Positions 8,507 to 16,580 of a stretch of 32,062 nucleotides of DNA are shown in pieces. The notes under the pieces are model-generated. The model did not search any database. It was not told the origin of the DNA and was given only the letters and a program-made list of their open reading frames with translations. The stretch is from Rickettsiales bacterium (GTDB lineage Bacteria; Pseudomonadota; Alphaproteobacteria; Rickettsiales; JABIRX01), in contig JABJMA010000015.1 of the NCBI GenBank assembly GCA_018659605.1, positions 1-32,062 on the forward strand, read 5' to 3'. Position numbers and translations under genes: made by a program. How positions within the stretch are numbered: the first letter of the stretch is position 1; every line of letters begins with the position of its first letter.

Positions 8507-9520
8507 GTGAAACTTTTAAAAGAAAAGAAATTTGCTATTAATTATAGTAAGAAGGCTAATGAAATAAAGCATCTTGTGAAAGATGATTTAGCTAGAATTG
8601 ATGATTATCTTAAGCTTAACCTAATCTCAGAAAATAAATTAACCGGAGAGATAATTACTCATATTCTTAATTCTGAAGGTAAGAGAATAAGGCCACTTTT
8701 ATCTGTTATTACTGCGAAAGCGCTTAACTATGATAAAGCAGAGATATATTATTTGGCATGTGCAGTTGAGTTAATTCATACAGCAACATTACTTCATGAT
8801 GATGTAATAGATGAAAGTGATAAACGTCGTGGTTTTAATACTGTTAATAATATTTGGGATAATAAATCAGCAATTTTAGCCGGTGATTTTATTTTTGCAA
8901 AAAGTTTTGAATTAATGGTTAAAACAAAAAATCTTAACGTCCTGGATAATCTGGCTAGAGCATCATCTGTAATTTCTGAGGGGGAAATTGCACAATTAGA
9001 ATTATTAAATACTAAGGAGATTTCATTAGCTAAATATTTAGAGGTAATATCTGCAAAAACTGCTAGATTATTTGCTGAAGCTTGTAGAAATAGTGTGGTT
9101 ATTGCCTCAGGAAATGAGGTTTTAGAAAAGGCATTATATGATTTTGGTAATAATTTGGGGATAATATTCCAAATAATTGATGATATGTTAGATTATTTTG
9201 GTGATGAGAAAAGCTTAGGTAAATCTATCGGTGATGATTTTTTTGAGAATAAAATAACATTACCGATTATTTTACTGGCTCAGGAACTAAAAGAAGAATC
9301 TGTAATATTGCAGGAAATCTTAGCAAAAGATAATAAACAGGATAGTGATTTTAGGCAGGTATTATCACTAATGAAAAAATTTAATATAAAAGAGAAATCA
9401 CGGCAATTTACAATGTCTTATAATGAGTTAGCTTTGTCCTGTTTGACAGTCTTGCCTCATTCGCCTAGTAAAGCATTATTACAGGATATCTTAGAAGTAA
9501 GTATTTATAGGCTTAATTAA
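8507..9520 (+). CDS. ispB: Trans-polyprenyl diphosphate synthase (octaprenyl-type, quinone side chain)
   Basis: Elongating isoprenyl diphosphate synthase of 337 residues. The first Asp-rich motif DDVID is at residues 98-102 ('LLHDDVIDE') and the second, DDMLD, at 225-229 ('QIIDDMLDYFGD'); 'GKRIRPLL' (58-65) and 'GDDFFENKITLPI' (242-254) complete the allylic and homoallylic substrate sites. The length fits IspB-like long-chain synthases rather than the shorter IspA farnesyl synthase. The product length cannot be read from sequence with certainty. The start is GTG at 8507 with no nearby ATG that keeps the N-terminal helix. With dxs it suggests ubiquinone synthesis from MEP-derived precursors. 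Confidence 0.9.
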   Translation: MKLLKEKKFAINYSKKANEIKHLVKDDLARIDDYLKLNLISENKLTGEIITHILNSEGKRIRPLLSVITAKALNYDKAEIYYLACAVELIHTATLLHDDVIDESDKRRGFNTVNNIWDNKSAILAGDFIFAKSFELMVKTKNLNVLDNLARASSVISEGEIAQLELLNTKEISLAKYLEVISAKTARLFAEACRNSVVIASGNEVLEKALYDFGNNLGIIFQIIDDMLDYFGDEKSLGKSIGDDFFENKITLPIILLAQELKEESVILQEILAKDNKQDSDFRQVLSLMKKFNIKEKSRQFTMSYNELALSCLTVLPHSPSKALLQDILEVSIYRLN

Positions 9521-9543
9521 ATATTTGATTTTAATAGATTTGT

Positions 9544-9572
9544 TTGAGTTTTTAGGGATGTTTGGTTATAAT
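9544..9572 (+). promoter_or_regulatory. Putative sigma70-type promoter for the hypothetical gene at 9644
   Basis: TTGAGT (9544-9549), exactly 17 bp, then a consensus TATAAT (9567-9572). This is one of the best promoter matches in the window. It predicts a 5' untranslated leader of about 65 bases and makes the downstream gene an independent transcription unit. Confidence 0.55.
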
Positions 9573-9643
9573 ATCTTGGTTATTCAAAAAAATTAGACTT
9601 TATAAAAATAGAATAAGAATTATCCATTAAAATAAATAGCAAT

Positions 9644-10876
9644 ATGGCAGACGAAATTAATAACTTTAAGGCTTTATTAAAAAACAAACCGACGAAAAAA
9701 ACAGTCTTTAAAGATCATTGTGAAAAGGCTTTTGCTGAGATTCTTAGCATGAAACGTGATGGAGAGTTCGATAATGATGATTATGAAGAAGAGATGGGGG
9801 ATCTTGTTGAGGCAATAAGTACTGCAAATATATCTGAAGCATGGATGACCTCGCTTAATACTGATACACAAAAATTAATAATTCGAGCCATCTATGTAAA
9901 TGGTGTTGGTCTCGATCTCGATCTCGATGATGAAATGCAGAATTTCTTTATGAATAATATTGAGAAATCTCCTCCAACAATAGCTGATGATTTAGTATCA
10001 CTATATGATTTTTATGATTCAGCGGCAAGTGATTTTGAGCTTGATAATGATCTTGATGATGAAGGGGAATCTTTAAGTGCTAGGGATAAGATTTTTGAAT
10101 CTATTCCAGCAAATCATTTATTAGAAGATATTTTAAAACAAGATAATCAGGATGCTTTTCAATGTTTACTTAATTTTGATAAATTAACAATGAATCCGGA
10201 AATGATTGTAAAATTAGCAGAGAAACCTGCATTTCTCAATCAGTTATTTATTGACAAATATAAAGATGATCCAAGTGAATTTAAACAAATATTAGAAAAA
10301 GTTAACATGCGAGGAAATGGTGCGCAGGTCCGAGAATATATTGATAAATACGGTAAGGGTTTAGATTCAGATTTCCTAAATATTACTAGAACATGCTTAA
10401 AGTCATCTGCGGAAAAAGAACATGAGGATAAAACTACCGTAGCTATCACAAAACTTGAGAATCAAAGGGATAATATTCAGGAAGATATTTATGATCTTGA
10501 GGAAAAGGGCCCAAAGTTTGTTTCAGGAAAATATTTAAATAACAAAACAACACGTGCTGCAGCGGTCTATGGAACCGTTACTGCTTTTATTGTTGTAGCT
10601 ACAGCCGGTTTTGCTCTAGCTTCATTTGGAATAGGGCTTGTTGTTCTTGCTGGGTTTCTAGCTGTTGCTAGCGCGATCACGGGCCAAGAATGTAGGGATG
10701 ATAAAGCAGTTCATGATATTGAGAAAGGTGAAAAATATGAGAAATTAAGTGAGGTCAATAAAGCAATAGATGAACAACGAAATCTATTGCCTGAACATAG
10801 TAAAGCCAGGAAAGGTAAGGTGTCTGCCCCAGAAACACCTGATTTAGGTAAGGTATCTGGAAGGTCATTAGAATAA
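9644..10876 (+). CDS. Hypothetical acidic protein with a C-terminal hydrophobic hairpin
   Basis: I do not recognise this 410-residue protein. About the first 260 residues are helical, soluble and acidic, with Asp/Glu-rich patches ('DNDDYEEE' 43-50, 'LDLDLDDE' 90-97, 'LDNDLDDEGE' 133-142). A likely coiled-coil segment covers about 262-288. Residues about 304-346 form a long Ala/Gly/Val-rich hydrophobic block broken by 'FGIG', compatible with two membrane helices. After it come a charged helix (353-385) and a basic, Pro-containing tail. No signal peptide is seen at the N-terminus. It has its own promoter and a downstream hairpin, stands between housekeeping genes and shares no strand-mate. Such architecture occurs in secreted or membrane-inserting proteins of intracellular bacteria, but that role is only a guess. 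Confidence 0.75.
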   Translation: MADEINNFKALLKNKPTKKTVFKDHCEKAFAEILSMKRDGEFDNDDYEEEMGDLVEAISTANISEAWMTSLNTDTQKLIIRAIYVNGVGLDLDLDDEMQNFFMNNIEKSPPTIADDLVSLYDFYDSAASDFELDNDLDDEGESLSARDKIFESIPANHLLEDILKQDNQDAFQCLLNFDKLTMNPEMIVKLAEKPAFLNQLFIDKYKDDPSEFKQILEKVNMRGNGAQVREYIDKYGKGLDSDFLNITRTCLKSSAEKEHEDKTTVAITKLENQRDNIQEDIYDLEEKGPKFVSGKYLNNKTTRAAAVYGTVTAFIVVATAGFALASFGIGLVVLAGFLAVASAITGQECRDDKAVHDIEKGEKYEKLSEVNKAIDEQRNLLPEHSKARKGKVSAPETPDLGKVSGRSLE

Positions 10877-10885
10877 AATATGTTT

Positions 10886-10907
10886 AAACCAAGCCTTGGC
10901 TTGGTTT
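10886..10907. terminator. Hairpin terminator between convergent genes
   Basis: Stem AAACCAAGC (10886-10894) pairs with GCTTGGTTT (10899-10907) around a 4-base loop. It sits in the 58-bp gap between the hypothetical gene (+) and gatB (-). The downstream U-tract is weak on the plus strand; on the minus strand the stem is followed by an AT-rich run with TATTTT, so it may serve gatB better. Confidence 0.55.
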
Positions 10908-10934
10908 GGCAGAACTCCTTATGAAGATGCAATC

Positions 10935-12386
10935 CTATGATAATTTCTGTTTGAGTAAATTATTAACTATTTGAGGATTTGCCTTTCCTTGGGTAGCTTT
11001 CATAGTCTGGCCGACAAAGAATCCAAATAATTTATCTTTGCCATTTTTATATTCAGAAACCTTCTCAGGATTATCATTAATGATTTTGTCAATAATGTTA
11101 ATTATCTCAGCGCTATCACTTATTTGCTCAAGGCCTTCAGATTTTACGATCTCAATAGCTGATTTTGTAGATTCAAACATTTTATCCAATACATCTTTAG
11201 CAATCTTTCCTGAAATCGTATTATTCTCAATTAGCTTTATTAGCTCTAGAAGATTCTCCGGAGTTACAGGAGATTCAGTGATATTTATATTAGCTTTATT
11301 TAGCCTACCAAATAGCTCAGCAGTAAACCATGATACAGCAAGTTTGATATCGCATTTTCCTAAGATTCTTTCAAAATAGTCAGTATTGTTTCTATCTGCT
11401 ATTATTACCTCAGCATCATATTCTGTGATGTTATATTCAGAGATATATCTTGTTTTTTTACTATCCGGCAGCTCTCCAATTTCACTTTTAACTTGTTCAA
11501 TAAATTCATCCTCCAAAACTAAAGGTAGTAAGTCTGGGTCAGGAAAATATCTATAGTCATGGGCATCTTCCTTATCTCGCATAACTTTTGTTGTCATAGA
11601 GTTAGGGTTAAATAATTTTGTTTGCTGCCTTACCGTACCTCCATTATCTAAAAGCTCTGCTTGAGTTTCTATTTCATATCCAATCGCAAGAGAGATATTT
11701 TTTAATGAATTTAGATTTTTAATTTCGCATCGGGTGCCAAGTTCTGAAGAACCATGCAGTTTTAATGAAATATTAGCATCACAGCGTAAATTACCTTTTT
11801 CCATATCAGCATTACAACTATCAACATATCTTAATATGTTTCTTAGTTTTTTGATAAATTCAGTAACTTCGAAAGCAGAGCTTAGATCCGGTTCTGATAC
11901 AATTTCCATTAATGCTATTCCAGAACGATTTAAATCTATAAAACTTTGGTCAGGGCTTTGGTCATGAATTGATTTCCCAGCATCTTGTTCAATATGTATT
12001 CTTGTTAGATTAATGCGTTTATGCTGTTCTTCTTCATTTACTATATCTATATAGCCACCAGTTACTAATGGATCAGAGAATTGCGAGATTTGATAACCTT
12101 GCGGTAAATCGGCATAAAAATAGTTTTTACGATCGAAAATAGAAGTCTGATTAATGGTTCCATTAAGCGCAATACCAGCTTTAACAGCTTGTTTAATAGC
12201 TTTTTTATTTAAAGTTGGAAGCATTCCAGGTAGGGCCGCATCTACTAGTGATACCTGAGAATTTGGTTCTGCACCAAATTCAGTATTACTGCGTGAGAAT
12301 AATTTTGATTTAGTATTTATCTGTGCATGGATCTCAACACCAATCACAATATCATAAATATTTTTATCTGTTTTATAAGTAGCCAT
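10935..12386 (-). CDS. gatB: Aspartyl/glutamyl-tRNA(Asn/Gln) amidotransferase subunit B
   Basis: Subunit of GatCAB that binds mischarged Glu-tRNA(Gln) or Asp-tRNA(Asn), phosphorylates the acyl group and receives ammonia from GatA. The 483 residues are full length. Seen are the N-terminal cradle motif 'IGVEIHAQI' (15-23), the 'SLVDAALPG' block (46-54), 'YRYFPDPDLLPL' in the middle, and the helical tail and YqeY-like domain ending in 'KATQGKANP', which recognise the tRNA elbow. It is the last gene of the run secF-arsC-gatC-gatA-gatB, 2 bp after gatA. Its presence means that the cell lacks a direct route for Gln-tRNA, Asn-tRNA or both. Confidence 0.96.
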   Translation of the reverse strand: MATYKTDKNIYDIVIGVEIHAQINTKSKLFSRSNTEFGAEPNSQVSLVDAALPGMLPTLNKKAIKQAVKAGIALNGTINQTSIFDRKNYFYADLPQGYQISQFSDPLVTGGYIDIVNEEEQHKRINLTRIHIEQDAGKSIHDQSPDQSFIDLNRSGIALMEIVSEPDLSSAFEVTEFIKKLRNILRYVDSCNADMEKGNLRCDANISLKLHGSSELGTRCEIKNLNSLKNISLAIGYEIETQAELLDNGGTVRQQTKLFNPNSMTTKVMRDKEDAHDYRYFPDPDLLPLVLEDEFIEQVKSEIGELPDSKKTRYISEYNITEYDAEVIIADRNNTDYFERILGKCDIKLAVSWFTAELFGRLNKANINITESPVTPENLLELIKLIENNTISGKIAKDVLDKMFESTKSAIEIVKSEGLEQISDSAEIINIIDKIINDNPEKVSEYKNGKDKLFGFFVGQTMKATQGKANPQIVNNLLKQKLS

Positions 12387-12388
12387 AA

Positions 12389-13867
12389 TTAAACAATTCT
12401 TTTCAGTTTAGTTCTATCAAACTTAATTTCTGTTTCCAGGTTTTGTGCTGCTTGTAGGAGTAATTTTTCTTGAAAGCTATTACCAATTAGCTGGACTGAA
12501 AGAGGCAGGCCATTACTAGAAATTGATGTTGGAACTGATATCGCAGGTAGTCCAGCTAAGTTCGTTGATACGGTGAATATATCATTAAGATACATATTGA
12601 TGGTATCGGGCCTTTCATCAATTGCAAAAGCAGTATTTGGGGTAGTAGGGGTAAGTATTAAATCTACCTTTTGATAGGCATTTTGAAAATCTTGAGAAAT
12701 TAAATTACGTAATTTTAAGGCTTTTTTATAATAAGCATCATAATATCCAGCAGATAAAACATAAGTACCAGTTAGGACCCGTTTCTTTACTTCTGGACCA
12801 AAGCCTGCTTGTCTAGTTTTCTCATACATTTGGTCTAGAGTATCTCCTTTGTTATAAACCCTAAGGCCATATTTAACACCATCGTATCTAGATAGGTTTG
12901 AGGAGGCTTCAGCAGTAGATATTATATAATATGTAGGTGCTGCGTAATCTGTATGAGGTAGAGAGATATCTATTATTTCAGCACCTAGATTAGCGAAAGA
13001 TTTTGCAATATTAGACCAGTTATTCTTAGCTTCACTATTTAATAATTCAGAATTATATTCTTTTGGAATACCAATTTTCAAACCTTTAATATCACGATTT
13101 AGATCCTTTGATAAATCTGGCACAGGAAGATCACTTGAGGTAGAGTCCTTTTTATCATATCCAGAAATTGATTGTAGAAATATAGCAGCATCAGCAACTG
13201 TTTTAGTAATAACTCCAGCTTGATCAAGTGAACTTGCAAATGCAACCATTCCCCATCTTGAGCATCTACCATAAGTCGGCTTAATACCAACGGTACCAGT
13301 AAATGCAGCCGGCTGTCTAACTGAGCCACCAGTATCACTTCCTGTAGCAGCAGCGCAGAAATCGGCAGCAACAGCAGCAGAAGATCCTCCGGAAGATCCA
13401 CCAGCTACTAGTTTCTTAGTATCTGTTGTTCTTTGAAGGGGGCTCACTACCTCGCCATAACAACTATTTAAATTTGCTGATCCCATAGCAAATTCATCCA
13501 TATTTAACTTACCAAGATTTACAGCACCATTATCCCATAGTTTTTGGGTTACTGTTGATTCATAAGTCGGTATAAAATTATCTAGGATCTTTGATGCAGC
13601 CTGAGTTCTAATGTTTTTTGTGCAAAAAACATCTTTTATACCAAGGGGAATTCCGTCTAATAAAAGGGTAGAATTAGTTTTGTACCTTTTATCAGCAGCT
13701 TCTGCCATTGATAAGGCGGTGTCTTGGGTAACTGTGACAAAGGCATTAATTTTATCATTATTGTTTTTGATTCTATCTAAATAAGCCTTAGTTATTTCTG
13801 TCGCAGAAATTTCTCGGGCTTTTAATAAAGACAATAATTCAGTAATCGTTTTGCTATATATGCTCAT
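12389..13867 (-). CDS. gatA: Aspartyl/glutamyl-tRNA(Asn/Gln) amidotransferase subunit A
   Basis: Glutaminase subunit of GatCAB; it releases ammonia from Gln for transamidation. The amidase-signature fold is complete: K78 ('GIKDV'), the Gly/Ser loop 'GGSSGGSSAAVAA' (156-168) with cis-Ser 158, and the nucleophile S182 in 'GSDTGGSVRQP'. The 492 residues are the expected length. ATG start 25 bp after the gatC stop, and 2 bp before gatB. The ordered gatC-gatA-gatB arrangement is the commonest bacterial one. Confidence 0.97.
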   Translation of the reverse strand: MSIYSKTITELLSLLKAREISATEITKAYLDRIKNNNDKINAFVTVTQDTALSMAEAADKRYKTNSTLLLDGIPLGIKDVFCTKNIRTQAASKILDNFIPTYESTVTQKLWDNGAVNLGKLNMDEFAMGSANLNSCYGEVVSPLQRTTDTKKLVAGGSSGGSSAAVAADFCAAATGSDTGGSVRQPAAFTGTVGIKPTYGRCSRWGMVAFASSLDQAGVITKTVADAAIFLQSISGYDKKDSTSSDLPVPDLSKDLNRDIKGLKIGIPKEYNSELLNSEAKNNWSNIAKSFANLGAEIIDISLPHTDYAAPTYYIISTAEASSNLSRYDGVKYGLRVYNKGDTLDQMYEKTRQAGFGPEVKKRVLTGTYVLSAGYYDAYYKKALKLRNLISQDFQNAYQKVDLILTPTTPNTAFAIDERPDTINMYLNDIFTVSTNLAGLPAISVPTSISSNGLPLSVQLIGNSFQEKLLLQAAQNLETEIKFDRTKLKRIV

Positions 13868-13892
13868 TATATTATTTAAAATAAAATTCTTT

Positions 13893-14186
13893 TTATTGAC
13901 CGTCTACCATTTTGGGTACTGTGTAAAAATCGAACTGTCTTTCTGGAGAGTTACTCAGAACTTCATCACTTAAATCACCCGAGGCAACCTTATCATCAAA
14001 CATTTTTAAATTCTGATTTCCCGAAAATAAAGGGGTAATATTTTCAGTGTCAATTTCATCAAGTTTCTCAACCCAGGTAATTATTTTTGCAACCTCACTG
14101 GAGTAATACTCTAATTCCTCGTCATTAAGCTTAATACGGGATAAATGTGATATTTTTTGGACTTGTTGTTTTGAAATTATACTCAT
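13893..14186 (-). CDS. gatC: Aspartyl/glutamyl-tRNA(Asn/Gln) amidotransferase subunit C
   Basis: 97-residue small subunit that wraps around the GatA-GatB interface and stabilises it. Typical blocks are 'VQKISHLSRIKLNDEEL' near the N-terminus and 'WVEKLDEIDTENI' in the middle, ending with 'FYTVPKMVDGQ', close to the usual C-terminal 'VPKVI' signature. It is 2 bp downstream of the arsC-like gene, so translation is probably coupled. Confidence 0.93.
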   Translation of the reverse strand: MSIISKQQVQKISHLSRIKLNDEELEYYSSEVAKIITWVEKLDEIDTENITPLFSGNQNLKMFDDKVASGDLSDEVLSNSPERQFDFYTVPKMVDGQ

Positions 14187-14188
14187 AA

Positions 14189-14545
14189 TTAAAATAACTT
14201 TGTTAGGTTTTCAATGGGACGTGCAATTATAGCTACATTATCTAATACTATTATAGGTCTTTGTAAGAGCTTGATATTACTGGATATTATTTCTATTGCC
14301 CCTGTAGGATCAAGGTCTTCAACATTGATATTTAATTGTTTGAAGTTTTCGTCAGTTGTACGAATTATATTTCGGATAGGTAGGTTTAATAATTCTAATA
14401 TTTTTTTTATATCTGCCTTAGAGGGAACTTCTTTTTGATATTCTATAATATTAAATCCAATATTCTGTTCTTGTAAAAAACTATACGCAGCACGAGATTT
14501 AGAGCATCTAGGGTTATGGTAAATAGTTATATTGGAGTAGGTCAT
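14189..14545 (-). CDS. ArsC-family (thioredoxin-fold) reductase, arsenate reductase-like
   Basis: 118-residue protein of the glutaredoxin-coupled ArsC/Spx family. The reactive Cys is C14 in 'HNPRCSKSR', and the three arginines that hold the oxyanion in E. coli-type ArsC have candidates at R62 ('IIRTTDENF'), R96 ('LLQRPIIV') and R109 ('IARPIENL'), which favours an ArsC/YfgD-like enzyme over Spx. No other arsenic genes (arsB, arsR) are near; it sits between secF and gatC with 6-bp and 2-bp gaps. A general redox role or a minor arsenate reductase is equally possible. Confidence 0.85.
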   Translation of the reverse strand: MTYSNITIYHNPRCSKSRAAYSFLQEQNIGFNIIEYQKEVPSKADIKKILELLNLPIRNIIRTTDENFKQLNINVEDLDPTGAIEIISSNIKLLQRPIIVLDNVAIIARPIENLTKLF

Positions 14546-14551
14546 TAATTA

Positions 14552-15451
14552 TTAGGTAAATTTGGATTTTTTAGAGTTTTGCAATATTGGTGCGGCTATA
14601 AATATAGATGAGTATGTACCCATAACAACGCCAAATAATACCCCAAGACTAAAGCTTTTAAGAACAGCCCCTCCAAAGATAGCTAGCGATACAAGTGCTA
14701 GTAATGTAGTTAAGGAAGTAAGTATAGTTCGAACTAAATTTTCATTGATACTTTTGTTAAGTATTTCAGGCATTGCGAGTGATTTATATCTACGCATATT
14801 CTCACGAATCCTATCATAAATTACAACTGTGTCATTTATTGAGTAGCCAATTATTGTTAAAAGGGCGGCAATTGAAGTCAGGTTAAACTCAATTTTGAGA
14901 AGGCTATAAAAGCCAAAAACCAAGATTATATCATGAATTAAAGCAATAATTGATCCAATACCAAAACTAAGATTAAATCGTAATGTTATATATAACATTA
15001 TGGCAGCAAAAGAGATGATAAGAGCAAGAATTCCATTATGCAGAAGTTCTGAGCTAATTATTGGTCCAACAAATTCAGATCTACGCATTGTATAGTTAGA
15101 ATCATATACATTAATGATAGATTTTATTCTCTCAGTTAAATTACTAGCAACCTCCTTCTCATTATAGTGTTTTAGTCTTAATATTATATCTTTATCACTT
15201 CCAAAATTTTGAATGGAGATATCTTCAATATTATTTTGTGCAAATATTTTTCTAATATCATTTAGCTGGACAGTTTTCTCGAATCTAATTTCCATCAGGA
15301 TTCCACCAGAAAAATCTATGCCTTTATTGAGACCAGTTGAAAAGAGAGATATGATTGTAATAATAATAAAGAGCATCGAAATTAATTTAGCTTTAGGAAA
15401 AAGCTTAACAAAATTAAAGCTATATTCTTTATTGGTGAATTTATGTAACAT
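14552..15451 (-). CDS. secF: Protein translocase subunit SecF
   Basis: Inner-membrane partner of SecD, using the proton motive force to help late stages of Sec export. 299 residues with a first membrane helix (about 24-43), the 'GIDFSGGILMEI' motif just after it, a periplasmic domain, then 'EFVGPIIS' and five further helices with the conserved 'GYSINDTVVIYDRIREN' block. SecD is not adjacent, which differs from the common secDF pair. It is 4 bp downstream of the exchanger gene, and the short gaps on both sides suggest one operon. Confidence 0.96.
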   Translation of the reverse strand: MLHKFTNKEYSFNFVKLFPKAKLISMLFIIITIISLFSTGLNKGIDFSGGILMEIRFEKTVQLNDIRKIFAQNNIEDISIQNFGSDKDIILRLKHYNEKEVASNLTERIKSIINVYDSNYTMRRSEFVGPIISSELLHNGILALIISFAAIMLYITLRFNLSFGIGSIIALIHDIILVFGFYSLLKIEFNLTSIAALLTIIGYSINDTVVIYDRIRENMRRYKSLAMPEILNKSINENLVRTILTSLTTLLALVSLAIFGGAVLKSFSLGVLFGVVMGTYSSIFIAAPILQNSKKSKFT

Positions 15452-15455
15452 TGAT

Positions 15456-16415
15456 TTATAATATTAGTGAAACTTCCCATCCTATATATAACAAATATAG
15501 TAATAAGAATAAAATACCGGTTGGCCTTGAAATCTTGGCATAGAAATAACTTGTAGCATATAGGGCTAGAGCCGATAAAAGCATAAACCAGATATCAAAA
15601 TAAGATAATGTTGTCGAAAGGGTAGATATAGGTTTTACCAAAGATGTAACGCCTAATACTCCTAAAATATTAAAAATATTACTTCCAATAATATTCCCTA
15701 CAGCCAAATCAGAATGTTTCCTCAGTGATGCAATAATTGATGTTGATATCTCAGGTGCAGAACTACCAAGTGCAATTATGGTAACAGCTATTACTGATTC
15801 AGGAATATTAAATAGTAAAGCTAGGCTAACAGAGCCCATGATTAATATTTTTGATCCTACAACTAGTAATATTACGCTAATAATTAATAAGATAAATGCT
15901 GAAAAAGTTGTCAGCTTTAACTTTATAGGTGATTTCATATGGTTGTAATCATCAGAGACTAAACCCTTACTATTAAATGATAATTTACATGTCACGAAAG
16001 TATAGGTAATAAGCATAAAAATTAGCATAAAGCCTTCAAAACGAGATATTAATCCTAATGAGCTAAATAGAATAAGAGCGACATTAGAGATTATAAGATA
16101 TTTCATATCAAAATTAATCGCTTTTTTCGATATTATTACAGGTTGGATTATGGCACAAAGGCCTAATATTAGTAGGGTGTTGGTTATGTTACTACCAATG
16201 ACATTTCCAAGTGCTATTTGAGGATGGTCATCAGCTGATGCAATTAAACTAATTAGCATCTCTGGTGCTGAAGTAGCGTATGCTACTATAGTTAAGCCCA
16301 CTAAGGCTTTTGAAATATTAAATCTTTCAGAAATCTTAATAGCTGAGCGAACAATTGCCTCTCCACCAAGGAAGAGTAGAATAAATCCAAAAATAATTTC
16401 TCCGAGAATTAACAT
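15456..16415 (-). CDS. Na+/Ca2+ exchanger of the CaCA family (YrbG-like)
   Basis: 319-residue integral membrane antiporter with the two inverted alpha-repeats that build the ion site: 'TSAPE' (48-52) with 'GNVIGSNITN' (70-79), and 'GSSAPE' (217-222) with 'GNIIGSNIFN' (240-249). About ten membrane segments can be counted. It most resembles the K+-dependent-type bacterial YrbG group; ion preference cannot be decided from sequence. First gene of the run leading to secF and gatCAB, with 165 bp upstream before the YhdP-like stop. Confidence 0.92.
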   Translation of the reverse strand: MLILGEIIFGFILLFLGGEAIVRSAIKISERFNISKALVGLTIVAYATSAPEMLISLIASADDHPQIALGNVIGSNITNTLLILGLCAIIQPVIISKKAINFDMKYLIISNVALILFSSLGLISRFEGFMLIFMLITYTFVTCKLSFNSKGLVSDDYNHMKSPIKLKLTTFSAFILLIISVILLVVGSKILIMGSVSLALLFNIPESVIAVTIIALGSSAPEISTSIIASLRKHSDLAVGNIIGSNIFNILGVLGVTSLVKPISTLSTTLSYFDIWFMLLSALALYATSYFYAKISRPTGILFLLLYLLYIGWEVSLIL

Positions 16416-16527
16416 AATAAACTATATAATTTGCCTAGAAATCGTTAACATAAAAAATTTTAATTTACAAATTTAACCTGCTTAGAACAGCTAAATAATA
16501 ACTTTATTTCTATTATTTTTGTTTTGT

Positions 16528-16558
16528 CTCTGCGCTAAATCATTGCTTGTTTAGAGAG
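16528..16558. other. Interrupted hairpin in the gap between the YhdP-like and exchanger genes
   Basis: CTCT (16528-16531) and CTAAA (16535-16539) pair with TTTAG (16550-16554) and AGAG (16555-16558), with a 3-base GCG bulge and 10-base loop. It lies 23 bp after the YhdP-like stop on the minus strand. It may be a weak terminator, though no U-tract follows on that strand; T-rich DNA (from 16573) follows on the plus strand. Confidence 0.3.
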
Positions 16559-16580
16559 TCTGAGGCGCTGAAGTGTTTTT

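Noticed and set aside
13099-13401. 100-codon Leu-rich frame inside gatA
   Set aside because: Shadow of gatA on the same strand in another frame, no family features.
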